Shown here one piece after another: positions 33,582-44,100 of a stretch of 47,339 nucleotides of DNA (the first letter of the stretch is position 1; each line of letters starts with the position of its first letter). The DNA comes from CAZJAT01 sp964544145. GTDB taxonomy: Bacteria > Hydrothermota > 32-111. The translations under genes and the position numbers were made by a program. The DNA is taken from contig CAZJAT010000014.1 in assembly GCA_964544145.1 (NCBI GenBank), positions 1 to 47,339 of the forward strand. Reading direction: 5' to 3'. Below the pieces are notes generated by a model. It was not told where the DNA came from. It saw only the letters and a program-made list of their open reading frames with translations, and ran no database searches.

Positions 33582-34469
33582 TTACAGTAAGGAAGAAGTT
33601 ATTGTGAATATTGAATATATACCCAGCAGAATGGAGATTATAACAGAAATATCTGTCATTACACCCATAAATGATCTGCCAACTGATATCGAATAACCGG
33701 GTTTTATCTCAGAATTTCTGCTTATACGCGTACCATCCTTGTCATATACTGCAATCTTGGATAATGTTCCATAAGGGGCAACACCGCCAGCTAATCCTAT
33801 ATAATCCATTATGGTAAATCCGGGAGTATATGAATATACACTTGGCATATTAACATATCCTCCTACATTTATTAAATTGGGATAAAGGAATATCTGGTCC
33901 TGAGGCATTGCAATTTCATCCAAATCAGCCATATAAAAATCCTTCTGATTCTTATGTATGACATATATCTCTGTCGGTTCGGTTGCCAATATCCTTGCTT
34001 CCACAAAATTAATATAATATCTGTATGTCTTTCCCCAATCAAATCTCACATAATTTGTTTTTCCGCTTCCAATTGAAACAGATATATTATTCATTCCACT
34101 GAACGATTTTATTGTGACATAAACAGTATCAATATCAAATTCATCTTTGTATAATCTGTTGATTTCAAGAGATATTTCTTTCAAGCTTTTACCCTCAACA
34201 TTCATTAGCTGCCAGGGAATAAATTCGGGATTTGTACCATCATCCTTGCTGTTTGAAGGAGATTTATTTTCATTATCCATGACTTTTATCACAGTATTAT
34301 TGTCATATTCAATTGCTGTTTGGTAATTATAACTGCGCAACGTTGTTTTATCAACAAGATAAATGTCTAATTCATCTCCTGATATGGGGTAATAATCATA
34401 TATATCCGGAATCTCCGATGCAAAGAAAATAACCGGAATGAGCATTAATATTAATGCATATATCTTCAT
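33582..34469 (-). CDS. Wza-like polysaccharide export protein with SLBB-type domain
   Basis: 295 residues from the ATG at 34469, chosen because AGGAGG lies 4 bases upstream and a signal peptide (KIYALILMLIPVIFFAS) follows at once. A polysaccharide-export-like region starts at YYPISGDELDIYLV, and an SLBB-type domain at NLINVGGYVNMPSVYSYTPG with YIGLAGGVAPYGTL. A C-terminal hydrophobic segment (ISVIISILLGIYSIF) follows, as for the membrane-spanning end of Wza. There is no lipobox. First gene of the polysaccharide operon (export, Wzz, Wzy, two glycosyltransferases, Wzx) with a consensus promoter. Confidence 0.87.
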   Translation of the reverse strand: MKIYALILMLIPVIFFASEIPDIYDYYPISGDELDIYLVDKTTLRSYNYQTAIEYDNNTVIKVMDNENKSPSNSKDDGTNPEFIPWQLMNVEGKSLKEISLEINRLYKDEFDIDTVYVTIKSFSGMNNISVSIGSGKTNYVRFDWGKTYRYYINFVEARILATEPTEIYVIHKNQKDFYMADLDEIAMPQDQIFLYPNLINVGGYVNMPSVYSYTPGFTIMDYIGLAGGVAPYGTLSKIAVYDKDGTRISRNSEIKPGYSISVGRSFMGVMTDISVIISILLGIYSIFTITSSLL

Positions 34470-34503
34470 TGATCCTCCTAAATTATAAAAATTTGCCAGG
34501 TCA

Positions 34504-34531
34504 ATTATATAAGTCGACAATAATGTGTCAA
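34504..34531 (-). promoter_or_regulatory. Consensus sigma-70 promoter of the surface polysaccharide operon
   Basis: TTGACA (34531-34526), 16-base spacer, TATAAT (34509-34504), both hexamers perfect, about 30 bases before the ribosome site of the Wza-like gene. It lies directly after the tldD stop codon. Confidence 0.82.
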
Positions 34532-35983
34532 CTACTTCTTTTTATTACCTATTCCTACGCGCACATTCTTAAACCTTGCAGGTGCTGCACCGTGGGACAT
34601 CTCAGATCTCTGACCGGGCTGCCCCTTTCCGCAATTGGGCACTCCCCACAAATCCCAATGATTTTCATTGCATATTGCATCACAATTATTCCAGAAATGA
34701 GGTGTGATATCCTGATAGGATACATTCTTCAGCATATTTCCTTTCTTACCATTCTTTATCTCCCATCCGATCTCACATCCGAACTGGAAATTCAAACGCA
34801 TTTGGTCAATAGACCAGGATTTATTGGTTTCCATATATATGCCGTTTTTAGTATTTTTGATTAATTCATCAAAATCCCATTTACCCGGCATCAGTGACAG
34901 ATTGGGAATTCTGATTATAGGAATATTGTAAAAACCCTCTGCCCTGTTGCCTCCCCTTGATCTCTTGTCTCCGATTTTATGTGCTAATTCTCTATTTGTA
35001 GAATATCCTGATAAAATACCGTCTTTTACAATATGCCATCTTTGAGCCTTAACCCCATCATCATCATAACCCTGAGTAGCCAGACCTTTAGCTACAGTAT
35101 TGTCTGCAACAAGATTAACTATATCAGAGCCATATCTGAATTTGTTGAGTTTTTCTGTTGTTGCAAATGATCTGCCGGCATAATTAGCCTCATATCCGAG
35201 GACTCTGTCCAGCTCTGTTGGATGTCCCACAGATTCATGAATCTGCAGAACCATCTGCGATCCGTCCAGAATAAGATCCGTCATCATATCAGGGCATTCC
35301 TTTGCTTTAAGCAGGGCAATTGCTTCATCCCTGACTCTCTCAGCATTTTCAAGAAGACCCATTGTCTCAATTACTTCATATCCTCCACCATAATACTGCC
35401 CTCCAAATGATGCCGGATATGAACGTTTCTGCATATCATTGGCCCCCAATGCAAACACCGAGAATCCTGCACCGCTTCTGAGAAGATCCTGCAGTATTTC
35501 ACTACCTTCAGTATTAACAAACCATTTCCTTATATTCTGAAATGACATATTTATTGATGCCAGTTTTATTTGTTCTTTCTGCCTTAAAATCTTATCAATC
35601 TCTTCCATATAGGATATTTTTTGATTAAGTGAAATCTGGAACGGATTTTTCAAAACTGGGGTGAACCAATGATCCTGATATGCTTCTTCTTTTGCCCATT
35701 TTACAGGAATACTCTGCACTGTTTTACTTGCTTTTGCTATATTTACCGCTTCAACAGCAACTCGTTTAACTTCACTGCTGCTGCATTTGTCAGATGAAGC
35801 AAAACCCCATGAACCTTTATATAGCACGCGAATACCAAATCCAAGTGTACCTGAAACCTCAGAGGAAAATTCTCCATTTCTCATTTCAAGATCTTCCACC
35901 TGTGTGTCAAGAATCCTTATATCCGCATAATCAGCACCCTGTGCTACAGCAGTATCTATCGCATTCTTTGCTAATTTCCACAT
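34532..35983 (-). CDS. tldD: TldD-family metalloprotease (TldD/TldE complex, catalytic subunit)
   Basis: 483 residues. Starts with the family pattern AVAQGADYADIRI and holds the zinc motif HESVGH (QIHESVGHPTELDRV), which in TldD supplies two histidines. The late Cys in VPNCGKGQPGQ is the third ligand region and is present, so it should be active. TldD and TldE (PmbA) form a dimer that degrades unfolded peptides and in some bacteria matures microcins and other peptide products. The pmbA gene is directly upstream with an 8-base gap, and AGGAGG precedes this ATG. It is the last gene of a seven-gene run starting at the S8 protease. Confidence 0.94.
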   Translation of the reverse strand: MWKLAKNAIDTAVAQGADYADIRILDTQVEDLEMRNGEFSSEVSGTLGFGIRVLYKGSWGFASSDKCSSSEVKRVAVEAVNIAKASKTVQSIPVKWAKEEAYQDHWFTPVLKNPFQISLNQKISYMEEIDKILRQKEQIKLASINMSFQNIRKWFVNTEGSEILQDLLRSGAGFSVFALGANDMQKRSYPASFGGQYYGGGYEVIETMGLLENAERVRDEAIALLKAKECPDMMTDLILDGSQMVLQIHESVGHPTELDRVLGYEANYAGRSFATTEKLNKFRYGSDIVNLVADNTVAKGLATQGYDDDGVKAQRWHIVKDGILSGYSTNRELAHKIGDKRSRGGNRAEGFYNIPIIRIPNLSLMPGKWDFDELIKNTKNGIYMETNKSWSIDQMRLNFQFGCEIGWEIKNGKKGNMLKNVSYQDITPHFWNNCDAICNENHWDLWGVPNCGKGQPGQRSEMSHGAAPARFKNVRVGIGNKKK

Positions 35984-35991
35984 AATGCCTC

Positions 35992-37332
35992 CTAAAAATC
36001 CGTTATACTGGAAAAATTAAAATTATCAATTTTCATTGCAGGTACATGAAAACCTCCCCAGAAACCGCCGCTTTGCACAATACTCTTGTCTCCTATTAAA
36101 ACAACATTGCTCAATGCCTCAAGTATTGATTGAGTGAAACGGAAATTCTTGACACCTCCGGCGATTTTACCGTTTTTCACTAAAAATGTGCCATTTCTGG
36201 TCATACCCGTTATTGTTGTAGTCATAGGATTGATTATATTTACATAATGAAATTGCGTTACCAAGATACCGTTTTTTGTTGTTTTTATCATATCTTCAAT
36301 AGTAGAGGTACCCGGCTTTATACTTAAATTCAGCGGTATAGGTCCCCAAGTGTCATCAGGACCAAGTGAATGTCCTGTATTTTTCAATTTCAACGTTTTT
36401 GCTGATTTATTATCAGTTACTAATCCGACAAATTTCCCTTTGTCTATCAATGTCACTGCTTTTCTCGGATATGCTTCAAAATCAAAGGGAATACCTAATC
36501 CATTTTCAATATAAGGGTCATCATAAACTGAAATATTTGAACCGCATATTTTCTTTCCCATTTTTCCTGCCAGCACACTTCTCCCTTCAATATATGCCTG
36601 TGTGTTAAAAACACTATAGGACAAGAATGATGCAAGATCAGCAACAGCTGCAGGTTCAAGTATTACAGTATATTTACCTGCTTTTATGCTCTTCGGATTC
36701 TTTCCTTTTAATGCTTTTTTAACTGCAGTTTCTGTTGCACCAATGGCATCAATATTGTTAAAATCAGCATCTGTCACTTCTGCCCAGCCGGAAGAATTCT
36801 TTCCCATTGCTGTTATTGAAAAAACACCTGTTGTTCCCTCATGATGAGCATAGGCTCCTTTACTTGTTGCAACAGTCATGAATGTCTTATCATTTGACAG
36901 AATTCCGGCAGCTTCCATTTTGGATTTTTTACATATATTAATAGCTGTTTTCACAATTTCCGCTTTTTTGTCTGGTCCGGCGGTTTCTGTGGATTTGAAA
37001 TTGTTATTTATATTGCCATATTTATATCGTTTGGCATTCAAAGCAAATGTCTTGTGTTTACTGCTATTTGCCGCTATTTCCATAGCTTTTTCTAGATAAC
37101 CGTTTATTGCGTTTTTATCCAGAGAACTACCGCTCACAGTTCCGATTTTACCCTTATGTTTTATTCTCAATGTAAATGGAAAGCTGCTCATTTCAACATT
37201 CTGTGTTATCTGATTTCCGGAGAATCTTGTTAAAGCTCTCTTTGAACCATTCACATGAAGATATGTTTCATCTGCTTTACTTTTCTTGAAAACAGCTGAA
37301 ATAAATTCATCAATTCTTTTTCTTTCATTCAT
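35992..37332 (-). CDS. pmbA: TldE/PmbA-family subunit of the TldD/TldE protease
   Basis: 446 residues, PmbA layout with GKYTVILEPAAVADLASFL in the middle and GITRNGTF-like TGMTRNGTFLVKNGKIAGG near the end. It lacks the HExxxH zinc motif found in the partner, as expected for TldE. It forms the non-catalytic half of the TldD/TldE heterodimer in the cytoplasm. GAGG precedes the ATG; 8 bases separate it from tldD. Confidence 0.93.
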   Translation of the reverse strand: MNERKRIDEFISAVFKKSKADETYLHVNGSKRALTRFSGNQITQNVEMSSFPFTLRIKHKGKIGTVSGSSLDKNAINGYLEKAMEIAANSSKHKTFALNAKRYKYGNINNNFKSTETAGPDKKAEIVKTAINICKKSKMEAAGILSNDKTFMTVATSKGAYAHHEGTTGVFSITAMGKNSSGWAEVTDADFNNIDAIGATETAVKKALKGKNPKSIKAGKYTVILEPAAVADLASFLSYSVFNTQAYIEGRSVLAGKMGKKICGSNISVYDDPYIENGLGIPFDFEAYPRKAVTLIDKGKFVGLVTDNKSAKTLKLKNTGHSLGPDDTWGPIPLNLSIKPGTSTIEDMIKTTKNGILVTQFHYVNIINPMTTTITGMTRNGTFLVKNGKIAGGVKNFRFTQSILEALSNVVLIGDKSIVQSGGFWGGFHVPAMKIDNFNFSSITDF

Positions 37333-37340
37333 AATTTACC

Positions 37341-37634
37341 TCATTTTTCTTCGATTATTGTTAGTATCAGTGCATCTGATTCGATTATCTTAAGGTTTTC
37401 ACTATCTGTCATCTTAAAAAAATCTCCCTTTTCAAACAAATATTCCTTTTCACCCAGTTTAATCGTTATTGCTCCTTCCAGGATCATAACCAGCTTCTGT
37501 TTATAGAAATATTCCGTGGAATAACCACCTCTGCATTTACAAAGAAATGTCTTTGTACATTCACTGCTGTCTAGAAGGAGTTTTTCATTTGGTTTCAGTT
37601 CAGATTTAATTTCATACAGATTTATTTTTTCCAT
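37341..37634 (-). CDS. Small cupin-domain protein
   Basis: 97 residues from the ATG at 37634, chosen because AGGAGG lies 4 bases before it; the in-frame ATG 54 bases further upstream has no such site. Single cupin-like barrel with LVMILEGAITIKLGEKEYLFEKGDFFKM. The usual metal-binding histidines are absent, so it is probably a binding or scaffold protein. The first 23 bases overlap the end of tsaC. Function unknown. Confidence 0.75.
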   Translation of the reverse strand: MEKINLYEIKSELKPNEKLLLDSSECTKTFLCKCRGGYSTEYFYKQKLVMILEGAITIKLGEKEYLFEKGDFFKMTDSENLKIIESDALILTIIEEK

Positions 37635-38202
37635 TAAACCTCCTGATTTTGACTGCTCCATTTCTAATATATTTGATTTTATTTCCATCTATTTCAATAA
37701 TCGTTGACGATACCTTTTTCATGCTTAAATTATTGAATATAAAAAGACCGCTGTATTTATTTTTCATTTCATTTCTACTTAAAATAACATCCTTTCCTGA
37801 CTGATTGATTGATGTTGAGGCAAGTGGTTTATCAAGTTTCTTAATTAATTCCATTAATGATTCCCTGCCCGGTATTCGAAAACCCGTTTTCCCGTTTTTT
37901 TCCGTGTATTTGTTCATTTGTCTTTTTGATTCTGCAATTATGGTTAATTTACCAGGCATATACTCTTTCATTATCCTTTGCTCATACTCACTGAGAACAA
38001 AATACCTCTTAACCATATCATAATCACTGCAGAGAAGTATCATCGGTTTGTCTTTTTCACGTTTTTTTAATGTAAAGATCTTCTCAATTGTGTCTAAATC
38101 ATCATAGAGACAGCCTATTCCATTGACTGTATCAGTTCCAAAAATGATTGGAACACCATTTAGTAATTCATATAAAGCTGATTCAATCTTTCTTCCATTC
38201 AT
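37612..38202 (-). CDS. tsaC: Threonylcarbamoyl-AMP synthase (TsaC/YrdC/Sua5 domain)
   Basis: 196 residues, single YrdC domain. Motifs: IIFGTDTVNGIGC (usual PTDTxYGLGC), FTLKKREKDKPM (KxR...KP for ATP and threonine), GKTGFRIPG and LASTSINQSG (usual STSANxSG). It makes threonylcarbamoyl-AMP from threonine, bicarbonate and ATP for the t6A modification of tRNAs reading ANN codons. The Y to N change in the first motif and the A to I in the second make it a diverged copy. It overlaps purE by 20 bases and the cupin gene by 23. Confidence 0.88.
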   Translation of the reverse strand: MNGRKIESALYELLNGVPIIFGTDTVNGIGCLYDDLDTIEKIFTLKKREKDKPMILLCSDYDMVKRYFVLSEYEQRIMKEYMPGKLTIIAESKRQMNKYTEKNGKTGFRIPGRESLMELIKKLDKPLASTSINQSGKDVILSRNEMKNKYSGLFIFNNLSMKKVSSTIIEIDGNKIKYIRNGAVKIRRFNGKNKSV

Positions 38203-38638
38203 CTCTCATCTCAATAAGTTTTCTTCTGATGGATTCATCACCTACAGCAAACATCTCTGCAGCAAAAACGGCTGCATTTTTCGCACCGGCTTTCCCTACT
38301 GTAAAAACAGCAACAGGAACTCCTGATGGCATCATGACTGAAGCATAGAGCGAATCAATCCCATTTAAAGGTGATGAATCAATCGGTACTGCAAGGACAG
38401 GTAAAAGTGTATGCGATGCTATTACCCCGCCCAGATGAGCAGCGTATCCCGCCCCTGCTATAATGACAGCATAATTATTGTTCTGTGCATTAACTGCAAA
38501 TTCTCTCACTTTTTCCGGTGTTCTATGTGCTGACATTATCAATTCATCATAATCAATATTAAAATAATCAAGCATTTCTGTACATTTTTTCATAATTTCT
38601 TTGTCTGATTTTGATCCCATTATCACAGCTACTTTCAT
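38183..38638 (-). CDS. purE: N5-carboxyaminoimidazole ribonucleotide mutase (PurE)
   Basis: 151 residues. Motifs: MGSKSDKEIM (phosphate binding), MSAHRTPEK (catalytic His region) and AGAGYAAHLGGVIAS, then GIDSLYASVMMPSGVPV. It carries out the carboxylation step on aminoimidazole ribonucleotide in purine synthesis. No purK is beside it, so it could be of the class using carbon dioxide directly, or purK lies elsewhere; I cannot assign the class safely. AAGGAGG precedes the ATG. Confidence 0.95.
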   Translation of the reverse strand: MKVAVIMGSKSDKEIMKKCTEMLDYFNIDYDELIMSAHRTPEKVREFAVNAQNNNYAVIIAGAGYAAHLGGVIASHTLLPVLAVPIDSSPLNGIDSLYASVMMPSGVPVAVFTVGKAGAKNAAVFAAEMFAVGDESIRRKLIEMRDEWKKD

Positions 38639-38647
38639 TAATCCTCC

Positions 38648-39196
38648 TTAAAGTGATTCAATATAATCTGTGAGAATGCCGGCATTTTCCGGCATTATTA
38701 AATCATCGGGTATATTCGTTAATTCCAATAGTATATCATAAACAAAAAGATAATCTCCTGTTTTGTATGTGCATATTAAACCCAGTTTATGCAATGCATC
38801 GGAACGTATAAATGAGTCAATGATAAATTCATTGGATAATATCCCTTCTCTGTCGATGTATGCCCTGTATAATGTATCTGCCTTTGTGAAATTAAATGTA
38901 TTATAATATACCAAGGATGAAAAAACCGTGAAAACACTCGTGCTGCTTATATCATCACTTCTCTCAACATAAATGAGAGATGAGTCATATAGACCCATGA
39001 GGAAGTATGTATATGCCAAACCTGCCGAATATCTCACTGAATCAGAATCATATGCATAATCGCGTAGAAATTCTTTGTGCGCAGCATTGACATCACCTGT
39101 TTTCAATATATCCCATCCATCTGTTTCAAGCATAAACAGTGAACATGAACTCAGAAGTATTACACCGAAAATCAAAAGACTTTTATTAATTTCCAT
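38648..39196 (-). CDS. Putative lipoprotein with TPR-like helical repeats
   Basis: 182 residues. Signal peptide with lipobox LLSSC (Cys about 18). The body is helical with TPR-like units (GDVNAAHKEFLRDYAY, SAGLAYTYFLMGLYDSSLIY, FTKADTLYRAY). No enzyme motif. The start overlaps the end of the S8 protease gene by 25 bases without its own ribosome site, so it should be translated along with it; a protease partner or adaptor is a reasonable guess. Confidence 0.75.
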   Translation of the reverse strand: MEINKSLLIFGVILLSSCSLFMLETDGWDILKTGDVNAAHKEFLRDYAYDSDSVRYSAGLAYTYFLMGLYDSSLIYVERSDDISSTSVFTVFSSLVYYNTFNFTKADTLYRAYIDREGILSNEFIIDSFIRSDALHKLGLICTYKTGDYLFVYDILLELTNIPDDLIMPENAGILTDYIESL

Positions 39197-41136
39197 ATAT
39201 CTGTCTCACTCTTTATATAATATATGCCTACAGGGAAAACACTCATATCAATATTGCCATTAATATTTTGAAGCATCCTGCCTGAACAGTCAAATAATTT
39301 CCCTTCCTGGTCAAAATTCACTTTCATCTCCTTCAGTATGAGCACATTCATTTGGTTCTTTGGTGATATATCTTCAACAGGCAGCTCTGAGTATAGAATC
39401 TTATATATACCCTGCTCATCAGATACAAACTCAATATTGTTTTTATCTCTGGCAATATCAATTAATCTTCCTTTATGCATTACACTTATCAATGAGGGAT
39501 TAGATTCAACACTCATTTTGATTATAGCTGATGTGCCGGAAATATTCGTAATAAATCCATTATCTATTGATATAAGCCCATTATCATCCGTGAATGTTAC
39601 CTTGAAATCGCCATTATATATGTATGAATTTGTATCAAATGGTGATTTGACAATGATACTTTTGAAGATAGTATCAATTGAATCATTGTCATTTACATAT
39701 AAATGCAAATCATATACACCTGAGTTGAGCCCATATAGTTTACCGAAGAACTTATTATTATTAGTTTCAATATTTATTAATTCTTCATTATCCATCCACA
39801 TCAGCTTGGCTGAATCACACACAACATCTGCCCTTAGAGGTATTGCAACTATATCCACCGTATTGGAGGGATGTTCATAATGTATAAATTTAACAGATAT
39901 GGGTATGTCAAAAAGGATCTCCGGGTCCGGATATCCCCAGCCAAAAGATAAATCATATCCCGTTGTTCCCAAATCAATACAGCTTGCCTGCATAAGCATC
40001 TCAATCTCATATGGGTCATTAAAACCAATAGAATAGAGCAGAGCTGCAAGTGCTGTTATATGGGGAGCAGCATATGATGTCCCCTCTCCATAATAAATAT
40101 TAAATGAAGATACATCTATATCTGTACCTGCAAAATCAAATGATGGAACCAGAATACCCCCGTCATAATCTCCATTATTGTTAATATCCTGATATACATA
40201 ACCTCCGGGAGCTACAAAATCAATATAATCACCATATTGTGAATATGGGGCTCTGTCTTTAAAATAATCAACAGCACCGACTGCAATAGCTTCCGGAAAA
40301 GCAGCGGGATATGACAATTCATTTACACCTTCATTCCCGGTTGCACATACCACTGCAACATTATTATTTACAGCATTAATAATGGAAAGATGAAGCGGAT
40401 GCCATCCAATCGAATCCCCTACAGGTCCAGCCAATGAAAGATTAAGTACATCACATCCATTTGCAACTGCATAGTCGATTCCTGCCATAATATTTGACAT
40501 ATTACCCGTTCCCTCGTGATCCAGCACTCTCACAGGCATGATAGATGCATTATATACAATTCCTGCTAATTCATAATTATTATTAATAGCCCCAGCAATA
40601 ATGCCGCAGCATGATGTCCCATGACCATTCATATCATTAGGATGGTTATCATCATTAATAAAATCATATCCCTGTTGAAAATTAATACCATCAAAATCAT
40701 CATACTTCTTGTATGAACCTGTTGATGAATATACCAGTAATGCCTCATCAAAAGGCAGGAGATAATCTTCAAATGCTATACCTGTATCTAGAATGCCAAT
40801 TATAATATCCGTGCTTCCCAATATCCCCCTATCAAGTATTCTGGACAAATGATAATGATTATTCTGCATATTCCACTGATATTCGAAATACTCATCATTG
40901 GGTTCATATACAGCTTTTAATTTAATATCTTCATATATATTAATTGCATCGGGATATGTGGCTGCGATATCATCATAACTTCCTTCAACCACAATCATAC
41001 TGTAATGTGTAAATATCCTAATGGCTGATTTCACCCTATAATCATTGGGAATACTATTAAATTCCAATATATATCTGTTGGAGAAAATATATAAGAAAAA
41101 CAGTATAAATACAGTACAGATAAATATTTTTCTCAT
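39172..41136 (-). CDS. Secreted subtilisin-family (S8) serine protease with T9SS-like tail
   Basis: 654 residues. An N-terminal signal or anchor segment (about 4-19), a short propeptide-like region, then the subtilase domain with the full catalytic set: D117 (GILDTGI), H172 (NGHGTSC), N268 (ATGNEG) and S354 (EGTSYAAPH). After it come beta-rich regions and a C-terminal tail ending SVFPVGIYYIKSE, as in type IX secretion sorting domains. It is thus exported and likely surface-bound or released. The start has no ribosome site; a TATTGT box lies 6 bases before the ATG (leaderless candidate). It leads a run of seven genes down to tldD. Confidence 0.92.
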   Translation of the reverse strand: MRKIFICTVFILFFLYIFSNRYILEFNSIPNDYRVKSAIRIFTHYSMIVVEGSYDDIAATYPDAINIYEDIKLKAVYEPNDEYFEYQWNMQNNHYHLSRILDRGILGSTDIIIGILDTGIAFEDYLLPFDEALLVYSSTGSYKKYDDFDGINFQQGYDFINDDNHPNDMNGHGTSCCGIIAGAINNNYELAGIVYNASIMPVRVLDHEGTGNMSNIMAGIDYAVANGCDVLNLSLAGPVGDSIGWHPLHLSIINAVNNNVAVVCATGNEGVNELSYPAAFPEAIAVGAVDYFKDRAPYSQYGDYIDFVAPGGYVYQDINNNGDYDGGILVPSFDFAGTDIDVSSFNIYYGEGTSYAAPHITALAALLYSIGFNDPYEIEMLMQASCIDLGTTGYDLSFGWGYPDPEILFDIPISVKFIHYEHPSNTVDIVAIPLRADVVCDSAKLMWMDNEELINIETNNNKFFGKLYGLNSGVYDLHLYVNDNDSIDTIFKSIIVKSPFDTNSYIYNGDFKVTFTDDNGLISIDNGFITNISGTSAIIKMSVESNPSLISVMHKGRLIDIARDKNNIEFVSDEQGIYKILYSELPVEDISPKNQMNVLILKEMKVNFDQEGKLFDCSGRMLQNINGNIDMSVFPVGIYYIKSETDIWKLIKVF

Positions 41137-41142
41137 TATTTC

Positions 41143-41171
41143 ACAATACCATATTTGCGGTCTTTTTGCAA
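41143..41171 (-). promoter_or_regulatory. Promoter of the S8 protease operon, leaderless arrangement
   Basis: TTGCAA (41171-41166), 17-base spacer, TATTGT (41148-41143), then six bases and ATG at 41136. The -10 box is imperfect. Confidence 0.5.
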
Positions 41172-41185
41172 TATAATAAGAAGCA

Positions 41186-44100
41186 TCATAAAGATGTTAT
41201 AATATCTATAAAATCGCTTATTTCACTTACATTATTCAATCTGTTTATTATATTTCTATTATTTTGATTTTTTTTCTTATAATACATTTTATTGTAATTA
41301 CTATTTATAAGCAGATTATTGAATTGTTCAATATAATCGGGCAATAGTAATTTTTTTGCATATTTTAATCCCATTTTTGCATAAGAAACACATTCTTGGG
41401 AGCTTGCATTCTGCGCTAAAACCAATATATACTGTAATCCGGTTTCGCTGTAATAATTTATTTCCATGCATCTCATCAAATATTTATCAATATACTTTTT
41501 TGATGGTTTGCTGTTAAGCATATTTACAATATTGATTTTTTCCTCAATTTCACTTTTTTGAGTCGGCCGTAATCTACTCTGAGCTATAAATCGTTGTGCA
41601 TTCTGTTTCCATTTATTCATATTTTTTATATCATTATGTATGAAATAATAATCAAAGAGACATGAATAATGAAAGACATACGGCAATGAATGACCTGCCT
41701 TCAGAGAGAGATCTGCACTCTTCAAAGCTAATTTATATTCTTTTTTACGATTCTCTGTCAGATATAAAATAGTACCTGCATATGCCTTCATATCCGAATG
41801 TGTGTAATTTTCAAATATATCCTTAGATAATTTTACAGCCAATTCCGAAGCATTTCTCTTCAAAGCTAATCCTGCAATGATTCCTTTATTATATGGGATT
41901 TCAATATAATGATTGATTTCCATGCCATATAGTAAACCTTCATAGTACAATTTCATTGCCTTCTTGGAATTTCCGGTCTTCATGTATTGTACTGCAAGAT
42001 TAGTTGTTATTAATGGCATATCATTCATCTGCATTTCCCTCTTAACGGAATTATAGAGTTTTTCTGCATATTTAATGGATAATCTATTCAATCTGCCGCT
42101 TTTTAGGGTTATTGCTTTTGATCCATAGATGATTGAATATACATTATAGAGTCTTTTTATTGATTTTGCATCATTGGTTTTTTTGGCAAGTTTATCAGCT
42201 TTATATGCATAAAAGGCCGCTTTTTTCATATCATTTAAATGAAGATAATACGTCATCATAAACCAGCAATAATCCCTGATTATAATTTCATCCTTTATTT
42301 GACTAACCATTTTCTTCATTTCATTGACACAATACAGTGTATCGTTTCTATCTGAACGCAAAATAAATGATAAATATGCAAAGGAAATCAGTATCTTCAT
42401 TTTTTCAGTATTGTTTTTTGTTTTTGACAGCAATGAAGTGTATATTACCCGTGATTCAGCAGTCCTCTCCTCGGCATTTAAAATTTCGCCTTCAAGTAAT
42501 AGACTGCTGACATCATTTCCGTATCTCTGCACATAAAGATTTTTGAGTTTGCGTGCCTTTTCTACATTTCTCTGTGTTTCTATGAATAGAGAACCTATAA
42601 TCAGTAAATATTCCGGATTATTTGTTTTAAATTTAATTTTCTCAACTGCTCTGTATGCCAATTCAACTGTTTCCAAATCTATATTATATTCATATACACA
42701 TTTAAGTAGTTGAAGAATATTTTCAAGCTGTAAATCTGAAGGATTACTTCTTAAAGCATTTTTTACAGAATGAATGACATATTCATATTGATGAGCATAT
42801 AAAAACTTCTGTCCTGCTGCAATAAACATATCTGTTGCTCTACGGTTACCGGCCAAACCATAGAATCTTGCTGCTTGGAGTAAATCCATTCCAATTGATG
42901 ATTTACTGAAGTATTCACCAATTCTCTCGCAAATATCCCTGACATCCTTTTTCAGCATTCTGTCAAAGATAGTTTCCCTTATAATTGCATGATAAAAAGC
43001 AACAATATCATTTCGTTTTTTATCTAAAAGTTTACTCTCCAAGGCTTTGGCTATTATACTATCGGTTCTTTTTATACCCTCAATATTAGCTGGAATTTCA
43101 GTCCTGAATTCCTCGCCTATAATGGAACCTGTTTCAACAAATCTCTTTTCAATACTCTTTAATGAGTCAAACTTCATTAATATCAATTCCCTCAGTGAAT
43201 ATGGAATATTCTCTAAATCAATATTAAAGTGCAATTTATTTCCCTTCACTCTCACCATATTATTCTTCACTAAATAGTTAATCAACTGCGAGATATAGAG
43301 AGGGTTCCCATGTGAAATTCCGAATATATGCTGAAGCGTCTTGCTGTCAGGAATAGCTCCAAAATATTTCTTGAACATAATCTCTATTACTGAAATACTG
43401 AATCCATTCAAGCCTATACTGATATTGTTATATTTACTTAATTTGCTTCTATGAAAGCGTATTTTCCTTATGGGACGTTGTATTATGATGATTTTTATTT
43501 TTTCATTTCCTTCATATATAAGCCATTTAATCAATTTTTCAGATTCTTCATCCCTCAAATGAGCATCATCTATAACAAGAACAATCTGTTCTCTTAGTGC
43601 ATCAATACTATTGAAAAAAACTGTTTTTAAGTCATTGCCTTTAATTATTGTTCCCGGTTTACAATATGGCAGAATTGATTCTCTGATGCCTTTAAATGTC
43701 GAAAATGGAAGTTCTCTTCTTTCACCGCTCACTCTTACAAATGGTTCTTTCATTGACAATTCAAGCTGTTTAACAAATGTTGTTTTACCTATCCCCCCTT
43801 CTCCTGTAACAATGATTGATGCATACTCATTCTTCATATGCATCAATGCTCTCTTTATCTCATATTCTCTTCCTACAAATATATTTGTATTGTCTTTATT
43901 GGATTTCTTCACGGTACACACTGTGCACTTGTTCTTGAACCCCTTATAAATATACTGTTTTCTTTCGTCTATTTCATATTGTTCACTCATGCTCTCGGCA
44001 TATGATTTATCACATAATATGGTATATGGATCTGCATTGACCGCTATTCTTGCAGCAAGATTGACATTGCTTCCCAGATAAGTGAATTCCCATCTTTTTT

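Noticed and set aside
34470..34520. Longer N-terminus of the Wza-like protein starting at 34520
   Set aside because: It would run through the promoter at 34504-34531; ATG 34469 has AGGAGG and is followed at once by a signal peptide.
34532..41171. A RiPP or microcin cluster around TldD/TldE
   Set aside because: No short precursor gene with a leader peptide and no modification enzyme was found near tldD or pmbA.
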